A stretch of DNA of 64,000 nucleotides from Adineta ricciae (taxonomy: Eukaryota > Rotifera > Eurotatoria > Adinetida > Adinetidae). This document shows, in pieces, positions 55,501 through 64,000 of this stretch (within the stretch, counting starts at the first letter, position 1; the number at the start of each line of letters is the position of its first letter). The notes below the pieces were generated by a model, which was given only the letters and a program-made list of their open reading frames with translations, did no database searches and was not told the origin of the DNA. Position numbers and translations under genes: made by a program. Location of the stretch: NCBI GenBank assembly GCA_905250025.1, contig CAJNOJ010000140.1, positions 1 to 64,000 of the forward strand, in the 5' to 3' direction.

Positions 55501-58500
55501 GAACATTTGGATACGAACTAAGACAGCGTAAGATAAGTAACAAGAACTGATTGACGTAGAGTTCTGGATCACATTGTGAATTTTCAGTGATAGAGACAGC
55601 TTGAATAAACCAATCGAGTGCCGTGTTTGTTAACGAGTACCGTTTGAGACTTGCTATCGATTGCTGCTGATTGATTTGCTTTAATTCGGGTAAAACTAGT
55701 TGATACAAAACGAAATCTTCTTGTTCTCCTTCGACATCAACAAATTCACATAATTTCAATAGATACAACCGAAACCAATTGTATGCAAGAAATTTTGTAT
55801 ATAATGGAACTGCGCTGTTTGATGCAACGTATGTTTTGAATAAGATTTCTACAAATTGGTTTGCGTACAACTGATGAACATCGATTTTCCCATAAGGTAA
55901 ATTCAATAGATGAAAAAGAGTATGGATCGAAGACGTAGATTGAATAAGCGACTTGATGATTGAATAATACGTATTACTAATTTGTTCTTTGATCAAATTA
56001 TTTGCTGTAGCAATATTTTCGAAGTATGTCCACTCAAAGTGTGTACCTTTTGAACTCAATAAACAGAGAAGCAAGCCATGTTGATCAAGCGAATTGCTGC
56101 TGATAAGTGTGAATAGAAATCGATATGTCATCAATCGAATGCTTGCTCGATGGTGTTGTCGAAGAAGGCACTCGATAATCTCGTGAAATTCACAGGTTTG
56201 ATGCCCATTCGTCTTGTAGATAAAATCATCGATTGTCTTATGCAATACGTACTCCGCATCCTGATTTTGTTCGGCTAGTTGTCTATTAGCTAGCATAATT
56301 CTTCGAATTTGGTTTGACACTTTCGAAACATTACGAATCAATCGAAACGGATGCTTTTCCTTTTGCCATCGAGATGTTTTACTAGCGGATTCTTGTTGTG
56401 CGTCTTTTGGGTTGATTTCAACTAATGGAATTAAGTGGCTTTCTTTAATTGCTGTTAATAGAAATCGAGTATTTGCTTGGATTTGATTGAATAGTTGATG
56501 ACAATCGCCACCTTGACCTTTGGTTGTTGCGAACAGATTGTAAACATTCATAGCGTAGTCGAATATGGCGAGAAGTTTCCGTTGTGGCTTTTGATTATTT
56601 GAACGAGTAAGTTCGACTTTTGCTAAATTTATCCGACGAAAATATTTCATATACACTGCAAATATAGCAGCACAAGCTTGATCGGCGTGCTCGACAATCG
56701 ATTTTTGCAGCACTGACTGTTTATGACGACTGAATGGTTTCAGTTTTGAGATTAACTGCGCACCTTGATCGCGATTGTAATAAATCGACATTAAAAATTC
56801 GTGCTCGCTTGATATGGGTTCATCCCTGGCTTCAAACTGAGTTGCGCGAGCTAAATTTGATCGGAACAAATCCTGAGAAAAGCAATCGTTTATTATCAGC
56901 TGCTGTTCACATCCGCCAGAAAATAGAGCTGAGCGTAACTTATCAGCATATTTTTGTTCTAATGAATCTTCTGGTAAACCATTGATGAGGAGATGAATCA
57001 TTCTGCTCAACAACCAGTAGAGATGATCATGTTTAGCAGGACTTTTTATGAGCAAATCAGATACCAACGGTAGAATTTCAATGAATACTGGTTGAATGAC
57101 GGAACAATGAAACAGATTCTTCGTATCTGTCATTAGATACACATAAATCAATGTAGAATACAAACGATGTTCAGTCATTGGTTTATTTAAGGCGTAGGTC
57201 ATCAATTTAATCATCGCAGAAACAGCAACGGATGAGAAACTTGCAGGCTCATAAACTTCATTTTGTTCTAAAATATGCGTCACACGATCATCTGGCATAA
57301 GTCGAATGAATAAAAGTCGCTCTACTGATCGCACAATCTGGCAAATCTGATCATCATCTGATGATGACTGAGAGGTCATGTCAATAAAAGAGCATAAGAT
57401 TGTGAAGGCTAACTGGTTGTCTTTGCAAAGCAATTGAATCCAGTTGGTCAATATCGCAGGTTTATTTAGTTCAATCAATGATTGCTTCACTAATAACGGA
57501 TTTCGATTTTCGATGATCACTTTATGGTAAAATGCTAACTTATCGATAAAGGAGGAAAATTTGAGAGAGATGACGTAATTCAATACTTTAAATGCTTCTT
57601 CATTCACAGTAGTTTTTTCCAAATTTTGATTAACATTAAATGTTATTTTCATGAGTAAGTCGAACCAATTCTGTAAATCATCATAAGAAATGTTAACTAT
57701 CGGATCAGCTTCATTGGTAGCCTTCGCTACAGGTGGCTCTTCTTTCATAACACCTAGAAATTTGAAATGCGTCGCCGCTAGTTTCAATAAAATTGCTAGT
57801 ATGTGCTTATCTACATCGTTAAATTTCTCCTTGCTCGACAAGTTTTCGATGATAATAAAGAATAGTTTGAAAACATTCGGACTAAAATCGAATGAAATTG
57901 AACTATCCATAGATCCGGATTCATATTGCTCATTACCGTTCATATCATTATGAAAATCCAGATATGTTAAAATAATCGATGAAACGAACGGTCCTGTCAA
58001 CTGCTGGTCATCGATTTTCGGTAATTCTGCGTTCGGATACGCATTAATAGATGTTAAATAGCTTATTGGCAGCAATGGAAGCTGATCTAAATAGAGATTG
58101 TATGCTGATCGATCTGAAGATGTGTGGAAGTTTACTTGAATCTTCTTTGTTCGACGTTGAATCTGTTTCATTAGTTTCATCAGCAATCGAATTCAACCTG
58201 TCATACTCGACTTTTTTCATTATCTTGGTTAGATTGTTATTTAATTGCATGAACAGATTCTGTAGATCGAAAATGTCAGTTGTATTGAAGATCAATAGAT
58301 TCAACGATGAAAGAATGTCCTTGAACGAACCTTTCGCTACAGCAAAGCAGAGAAGAATTTTTATAATTTTGGTTTTCATGAGTTGATCTTCAATGAATGG
58401 TAGATCATTGATGTAACTCGTCAATGAGGTCAACGATTGAAATAGAAATTGATTGTTCTTCGTTTGCGATGATAAATAATTCACGGGAAGATTTTCATAC

Positions 58501-59108
58501 AATTGTAAAGTTAACGTTAACACTTGATCAATGACAGGTAATTGATGTTTTTCGATTGATTTTAGTAGTAAGATCAACAGTGATGAAAACGATTCGGTGG
58601 CCAGATGAGAGATCTGTTGTTCGGCAAGTTCGACTTCTTTTTTCATTGCTTCGTCAAAGTCCGATTGTTGATCATTTTCCGACGAAGAATCCTCGCTTGG
58701 TACTAAATTTGTTGTCTCATCGTTGCGTTTCTTCGCCAACGAATTTTGCAATTGTACTTGTTTTTCATGAAGAACTCGAAGTTCATTGTTCACTTGTTGA
58801 GTATAAACAGCAATCGGTGTGAAGACATCAGTGAGTAGATGAGCATAGATTTCATTATTTAGTGTGATTAATTCATTAACTTTTGTTAATAAATGAATTT
58901 TGTTTTGAATATTTCGTATCAGCTGTTTTCGAGAATTCAAAACGGCGACATCGTCGTTTGATTCATTGGCAATTTTTTTCGAACACAGAAATACACTATT
59001 GTCATTTGTAGTTGGACTGGAATGAATAATCTCAGTGGTTAATGCTAGTGTATCGATTTTGAAAAAGTTTGCCAATTTCTCATCGACACGAGACAAAGTT
59101 TCCTCCAT
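49508..59108 (-). CDS. Giant SPRY- and HECT-domain E3 ubiquitin ligase (HECTD4-like)
   Basis: Three exons (minus) join in phase: 59108-58136, 58086-49744 and 49683-49508, for 3163 aa. Both introns are short (49 and 60 nt). The first removes an apparent frame change; the second restores the HECT catalytic end. An N-terminal helical region of about 1500 residues (ARM/HEAT-like) precedes a SPRY domain at about 1576-1745 (EGKWYYCVRLLEGTNTQIGWATTGF, GCGIEISENEIRIQYWLNG). Concanavalin/LamG-like segments follow. The HECT domain runs from about 2780 (RAQYIGMHSTDQGGPYRDSI, FVWGRCTLP) to the catalytic site LPNSHTCSFALDLPRYS, with Cys about 3110. HECT ligases take ubiquitin onto this Cys and pass it to substrates. 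The SPRY plus HECT layout suggests HECTD4 or HERC1 relatives; no RCC1 repeats were seen, favouring HECTD4. Confidence 0.9.
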
Positions 59109-59768
59109 AAGTACGTGTAGTCCTAAAAGAGTGCAGAAAATAATCTAGGATAAAATTTCAGTTATGTTTTTGGCTTGCAATGTTTTTCTTTTTGATACAT
59201 CAAGAGAAAATAACAAACCGTCTACCGGTTGCTTACCGCGTGTATGCACAAGCAAAACACATATTATTTTTCTTTTTCGTGTTCTTTCTAGTTAGATTTT
59301 TTTCATCGTGATCATCGTACAGCATAGCATGGCTGCAGGTTTGCCATCAACTAAGTATTACACAGCCTGCAATACGATAGATGAGTCGGTGGTATTGCTC
59401 AACATTTTGACATTGTATATGAATCGTAAAAAAATATTTTTTGTTATCTATCGTTCGTTTCACATGTTAAATCAAAGACGCTGAAGACGTGAATGTCAAG
59501 ATGCTCTTATTCGTTCACCTAGAATTGAATGTATAGGATTTCTGTAAACTTGCATCATACAGTTCGATTTCGAAATGTCTTCATCATAATGCAAACTTGC
59601 GTGACGCATCTTGTTTGACGACACGTCGACATTATTTACTCAGAACTGACTCATTGCACCGTCTTGTGTTGAAAAAGAGTTGTTATAAATTGTGCAACAC
59701 AACATCAGTTCTTTTCATAACTGTTTTTCAAAGCGATATCTTCGCATCGACAAAGAGTTTTCTCCATC
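59109..59768. other. Intergenic region between divergent genes
   Basis: Promoters of the HECT gene (minus) and cupin-like gene (plus) are expected here. The plus frame at 59597-59800 overlaps the start of the next gene and is rejected. Confidence 0.4.
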
Positions 59769-60628
59769 ATGGCAACAAAATCACAATATTGCAGCAATAA
59801 TCAACATCTGAATGAACAGGTAGGTTTTCAAGTTTGGATTCTGAATTTTTTTGCCCGCGAACTCCTCCAAATGCGGGTGAATGGAGGTTGTGCCATATCT
59901 ATGGACGTAAAAAGAATCATTCATTTTTAGCTTTGACGAATTGATTGTCAATCGAAATGTTCGATCGATTCTCATCGTATTATGGAAATAGGAGTTTTTC
60001 AAAGAAATCTAATTGGTCATTGTTGTATGTGTAGATTCCAGAAGAATGTTTTCGGCGAATGTTCGACGCTCTCAAGAACTGGGAATCGACAGAAGTTCGC
60101 ACAGTCCCAGATGTTATGTATCAAGTTCGGTGTGGTTATGATCAATCAGATCCAAGCATCGAATATCAGATAAATTGGTTCATCGATTGTACAGAAACAT
60201 TTATTCACAACCATCGACATTCGTTCGATACGTACTGTCTAGAAGGAGAATACATTGAAAAGCTATGGGAAATAGTTGAGAACGAGAATACTTATGATCG
60301 AGTTTATCAATATCGACGTGATGTAGGTACAATGTTCAATCTACACCAAACCATTTCTGGTTCTTTGCGACATGTGCAAACCAGACGTCATTTTCCTGGC
60401 AATAGATTGCATGTTGATACATGTCAATTTCATTCTATATCGTCCGTTGTTGGCTCTGGTGATCGAGTTCTGACATTTTTAGTAAAGAAAAACTGTCTGC
60501 CAGCTTCAGACATCTTCGCACTAAGCATGTCACCAGGTATTGATGTTCAAGACAATGCAATTCGACCGGCGACAAGTACTGAACGACAAGCTGTTTATGA
60601 GAAACTTCAGCAAGTAATGCGTTCATAA
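59769..60628 (+). CDS. Cupin-like protein (cysteine dioxygenase-type fold suspected)
   Basis: Exons 59769-59819 and 60035-60628 join in phase 0 across a 215-nt intron, long for this window (214 aa). A metal-site-like H-x-H, IHNHRHSFDTYCLEGEY, sits about one third in, followed by a later His in NRLHVDTCQFHSIS. The spacing HxH...E...H is that of cupins such as cysteine dioxygenase, where three His hold Fe(II). The beta-strand-like sections between them also fit. No signal or TM, so a cytosolic enzyme. Substrate unknown. The call rests on the His pattern alone. Confidence 0.6.
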
Positions 60629-61296
60629 ATCTCAAATTTTGACTCGAGTAACTGCGCTGTGTTTTGATTCAATTATATTGCGCAATACGATGAACTCATA
60701 ATTTTCGCTGTTCTTAAGTTTTTTTTTCTATTCTATATCAAATGTGTAAAATAAAAACTAACCAGACTGTACAGACCAAATATCCTTCGTATAAATTTTT
60801 GTATTTGGAAACGTTTCTTCCATTTCGTTTTCAGCATAATTATCTTGGTCTCGAAAGATTTGCAAACGCGATATTTGTTTGCACATCGAAACCAAGCGTT
60901 GATCTTCGTAAACATAACTATTAATGACATGTATAGTCGTACCATCAACGATCAGACAACGAAGGTTAGGCGTTAATAAAAGAAGTCAGTATATTCTAAA
61001 CCATCAGTTGCATCAAAAGATTTCAATATTTTCACTGTTTCCAACTTGATTGAATTCTTTCCATGAAGAACCTTACTGTGGATTTTACATGTATGTGGCG
61101 AAATAATCAGTTTGTTTGACATATTTCATAAAATCCAATGAAATATCGGTGTTTGCAAGAAAGAATGATTTGACTTCTTGACGCTCGTAATGGGCCGGAG
61201 GTATTCGTAAAGGAAGACTTCGATCATGACATCATATAATCGATTGTGTTCACTAATATGGTGCTGATCGAAACGCTGAAATTAATTTATCCAAAC
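60629..61296. other. Intergenic region / 3' flank of F-box pseudogene
   Basis: No intact gene. The minus strand between about 61140 and 61290 has fragments (for example EVKSFFLANTDISLDFMKY) that may be the eroded C-terminal end of the neighbouring F-box pseudogene. Confidence 0.35.
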
Positions 61297-62117
61297 CTAC
61301 AGATCACAATCATCTTCAGAAGTAATATTGATTTCTTCTTTACCTGCATCGATACTACGAACTTCGTTTGCGTTAATTTTGAAACATAAATTAAAACTGT
61401 TTGAGTTATTGAGTAAGTTTGCAATGATCATTGACTGGAAAACATCACCATAGAGCTGTTCCTAATCCGACATATTCAATGTTAACAATTCAACGGATTT
61501 TTGAATTGCTTATAAGAATATAACAAAAAACGAGAATATGTCAAATCCAATGATTGAGAGAATAATTCTTTCAAGAACGATGATAAACTCGTTGTTTTAC
61601 TGAGAATACTGTTGTAGTTGTAAAGATCCTTTCTTTCGACATCGCAGACTTCAACATTGAGACATTCCAACACCGATAAATTCTCCTTTAAAATGAATAA
61701 ATCGCGCACATGATGTGTTTTTTCATCGAACGAAAAGAGATTTAAGTTTGTTGAAGAAAGTTTTCGTCGAAATACGTTTGAGTATGTTAAAGAAAGATGG
61801 TCATCTTCATCCGAAAACATAATCCCAAGGAATCACTTGAAGAGAAAAAGGATATCGATCGATAATGGCTGATTGTTTTGGAAATAAGATTCGTAGCTTT
61901 GAATGATTGAATACCAGATCGGTTACGAACGGTTGGACGTGTGAGAAATATTTCTTTAACCACGAATTTCGTGTTTTTTTTTGTAACGCTTACGATACGA
62001 AGAAATCGAACGATAAGAGAATTGAAACATTGATTTAGATCATTAAACGACTTAACGATTTCACAAGGTGATAGGTAAGCTAAAACAAAGCTCAATTAAT
62101 TTGTTCGGTAGTGGCAT
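61297..62117 (-). pseudogene. Degraded F-box protein gene
   Basis: The minus strand begins MPLPNKLIEL and, one frame over, continues VLAYLSPCEIVKSFNDLNQCFNSLIVRFLRIV, the F-box pattern of the large bdelloid F-box families (LP..LIL.VL.YLSP.DI..SF..LNQRFN.L). A one-base shift in the T-run near 62085 separates the two parts. Further fragments in different frames follow: LTYSNVFRRKLSSTNLNLFSFDEKTHHVRDLFI, VLECLNVEVCDV, then YGDVFQSMIIANLLNNSNSF up to DDCDL and a stop. No single frame or obvious intron set connects them. F-box proteins link substrates to SCF ubiquitin ligases; this copy appears dead. Confidence 0.5.
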
Positions 62118-62439
62118 TAAGTTCGATTTTTCATGAACTTAAGAAAAACAAACGGTATTTCTTTGGTTTTGTTCCTTGAGAAGAACATGATATTACTAGA
62201 CTCTTTCTGTTCCATGTTTAATCGATAATATTTTTAGAACAGTATATCGTATAGTACTATAGTGTAGAGATGTTTTTGTTAGATCGTTGGCTGTGTATAA
62301 GAAATTTCGAAATGTCGGTAGGATGGTACTTGATAGAGAAGACAGTGAGTTCCAAAAAAGTTCGTTAAGAAACTATATACAATTTTAATTTTATCATGGC
62401 AATAAGGGTCGCCACTGATTGATATATGTACCGACAGTT
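62118..62439. other. Intergenic region
   Basis: No gene recognised between the F-box remnant and the MAM-domain gene. Confidence 0.4.
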
Positions 62440-63147
62440 TTATTTTAAGGAAATCATGCTAAGAAATATGACAATGAATGAAGTAGAGGAAGTCAGTTGT
62501 ATTGGACTACTGGATATTAGAGTAGTAGTAGTAGTAGTTGATTGTGCTAGCGCATCACACCAATCGACAATAATTTCATCGAGTGCTACTGCTACTCTAA
62601 CCGATGTTCTCTGATTCACTGTAAAATAAAGCGAAATGGAACAGTTGCCATCGTGTAAAGGCACTGTCATTGTTTGCCATCCGTTACTATTATCTTGTTC
62701 AATGAAAAATAAGGATGCAGCATAGCAACCTCCTGTCGATACATCTAGCCATGTACCATTGTCAGTGCCAGTCGATTTGATGTAATACGTAAATTCTAGG
62801 CACATGTTTGTACCATCAGTTTGATGGAATTTTGGAGTATGTATTCGTCCATTGAATTCGTCGGCATATGGATAGTGATCAGGACGCGACCAATAGAGAA
62901 ATGAACGACCAGAGAAAGGACCGAGATCAGGATAAGCAAGCGTTGAAGGTGATCGAATAGTGAAATTGATTGGCGGTGGTTGAGGATCGACAGGACTGCC
63001 ATTTTCTATACCACAAGTCGAATTCGATTCAAAATCACAGAAGAAAACATATGCTTCCGTTGCAGAATAGAAAATTAATAAAAAGAACCATGCAGTGAAA
63101 GCACAAGTAACGGACGCATATATCATGATGCGAAAGAGTAGACACAA
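62440..63147 (-). CDS. MAM-domain surface protein, probably GPI-anchored
   Basis: A single-exon frame of 235 aa (M8 is an alternative start). A hydrophobic leader (YASVTCAFTAWFFLLIFYSA) leads to FFCDFESNSTCGIENGS, the C-FE...CG opening of MAM domains. Then come GPFSGRSFLYW, MCLEFTYYIKSTGTDNGTWLDVSTGG, GWQTMTVPL and a final VRVAVALDEIIVDWC. A Thr-run encoded by a trinucleotide repeat and a C-terminal hydrophobic stretch (STSFIVIFLSMISL) without a following basic tail suggest a GPI anchor. MAM domains mediate adhesion on cell surfaces. One domain only. Confidence 0.78.
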   Translation of the reverse strand: MCLLFRIMIYASVTCAFTAWFFLLIFYSATEAYVFFCDFESNSTCGIENGSPVDPQPPPINFTIRSPSTLAYPDLGPFSGRSFLYWSRPDHYPYADEFNGRIHTPKFHQTDGTNMCLEFTYYIKSTGTDNGTWLDVSTGGCYAASLFFIEQDNSNGWQTMTVPLHDGNCSISLYFTVNQRTSVRVAVALDEIIVDWCDALAQSTTTTTTLISSSPIQLTSSTSFIVIFLSMISLK

Positions 63148-63341
63148 AAAAAGATAAGTATTCGTTCTATGATGACATTGAAACGCTGTTTTTTATCTAT
63201 AATCATATACGTCGTTGTTTCATCTCCAAAAAAAAAACATTGATATCGAAGAGGTCAAGTCCTTTATTGCTACAACGAGTAAGTTTGTTAAGCTTTAACT
63301 AGAATTATTTTATGTTTATTGTTTTATGATAATGGAAAAAT
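63148..63341. other. Short intergenic region
   Basis: No features; likely promoter of the MAM gene and 3' flank of the TIR gene. Confidence 0.4.
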
Positions 63342-64000
63342 TCAAAACATTGAAACAGTAATATATTTTCGTATTCGATTTAAAAACCTTATATAAACTG
63401 AGATGGGCAACACCTGTCGGAATCGTTTCTCTAATTCTTGATTTAATCGATCGAACCCCGCCCAATAGTCATCATCTATTTGACATCTATCAAATAATTG
63501 ACGCAGATCTTCACCATTCATTTGTTCGGTTAATAAAACCATTACATCTAGTTTATTGTCGTAGAGAAAATGTTGTACATGTTGATTCGTCCATAATTCC
63601 ATTGAACTAATTGTTTTGTAATCTGTATCCGATGAAACGTTTATTTGTTCAAGTTGAGATTTCGATTGAGATAAAAATTCTACTAATCTTTCTTGTTGAA
63701 TTTCGTCTATCAACAAGCGAACAGATTTGTCAAAGTCATGTTCGACTGAATCTATACGATGTGAATTAGTACAAATCGATCCCAGCCAACCATCAAATAC
63801 AGTCTGCTTAAGAACGAAAGGAATCAATCGTTTGTTTCGACTTCGTGCATGTTCAACTTCCATTCGACAGTTCGGATCGCTTTTGTATGTTTCAGACACA
63901 CATAGAAGAACACATTGACAGTCAACAATGGCCTGACATCTTGAACTCGGCATTGATTGTTCGTCGAACGAAATCCGATAATCACAATGCTCCGCTAGAT
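63342..64000 (-). CDS. TIR domain plus SAM-like domain protein (5' part outside window)
   Basis: The minus-strand frame is open to the right edge, so the start is missing; 219 residues are visible. The first part is the second half of a TIR domain: LAEHCDYRISFDE, AIVDCQCVLLCVSETYKSDPNCRMEVEHA (the xxCxxE box, whose Glu is catalytic in NAD-cleaving TIRs such as SARM1) and RLIPFVLKQTVFDGWLG. A helical linker follows. Then comes a SAM-like domain: MELWTNQHVQHFLYDNKLDVMVLLTEQMNGEDLRQLFDRCQID. TIR before SAM is the reverse of SARM1 (SAM-SAM-TIR). The ARM or other N-terminal part, if any, lies beyond the window. Confidence 0.82.
   Translation of the reverse strand, partial: LAEHCDYRISFDEQSMPSSRCQAIVDCQCVLLCVSETYKSDPNCRMEVEHARSRNKRLIPFVLKQTVFDGWLGSICTNSHRIDSVEHDFDKSVRLLIDEIQQERLVEFLSQSKSQLEQINVSSDTDYKTISSMELWTNQHVQHFLYDNKLDVMVLLTEQMNGEDLRQLFDRCQIDDDYWAGFDRLNQELEKRFRQVLPISVYIRFLNRIRKYITVSMF

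Noticed and set aside
1-64000. CRISPR arrays, rRNA, tRNA, bacterial operons
   Set aside because: No regularly spaced short repeats with unique spacers, no recognisable rRNA segments, and no tRNA cloverleaf was noticed; short spliceosomal introns show nuclear eukaryotic DNA. A tRNA scan could not be run.

Overview
The window reads as nuclear DNA of a small-genome animal, most likely a bdelloid rotifer. It is AT-rich and gene-dense, with genes on both strands. Most genes carry GT-AG introns of about 37-60 nt, and the families are metazoan (SLC16, DGK, ependymin, PLAC8, rhodopsin-like GPCRs, HECT ligase, NHL, MAM). Mixed among them are genes whose closest families are bacterial or fungal (P1/DmpA peptidase, heparinase II/III-like lyase, LtaS-like sulfatase, allantoate-permease-type MFS). 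That mixture, plus expanded GPCR, F-box and TIR families, is typical of bdelloids. The species cannot be named from sequence alone. All calls come from reading the sequence and its translations; no database search was run.

Region 1 (1-6.2 kb) is the most unusual. A PrimPol-like archaeo-eukaryotic primase (minus, running off the left edge) diverges from a DUF3987-type P-loop gene (plus). A third gene follows whose C-terminal part looks like the first DNA-binding OB fold of RPA70. Primase, putative helicase/ATPase and ssDNA-binding protein together look like a replication module, possibly of mobile-element or viral origin but now intron-bearing. The DUF3987 gene has one exon junction that does not keep frame. 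A perfect 221-bp duplication around a single N (3989) is probably an assembly join.

Region 2 (6.2-25 kb): a diacylglycerol kinase, a small conserved unknown, a half-size ABC transporter, a coiled-coil protein and a foldback repeat. Next comes a decayed ACS-family MFS transporter (minus, about 13.5-14.7 kb). Then a two-TM protein, a secreted P1/DmpA peptidase, a GPCR, an ependymin-related protein, a multipass protein, a tandem-repeat protein with ten EF-hand-like loops, and a two-TM protein.

Region 3 (25.0-30.6 kb): a full-length LINE bounded by an 18-bp target-site duplication. It has two intact ORFs overlapping by ATGA, a 5' UTR rich in CRE-like sites and palindromes, and a poly(A) end.

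Region 4 (30.6-49 kb): PLAC8, GPCR, caspase-like C14 protease, heparinase II/III-like lyase with a C-terminal TM, type II NHL protein, LtaS-like sulfatase, SLC16 transporter, a PPxY membrane protein, and a hAT-type MITE with an 8-bp TSD.

Region 5 (49.5-64 kb): a giant (about 3163 aa) SPRY-HECT ubiquitin ligase, a cupin-like protein, an F-box pseudogene, a MAM-domain surface protein and, at the right edge, a partial TIR plus SAM-like protein. There are no operons. Neighbouring genes are functionally unrelated except for the replication-like cluster at the left end.
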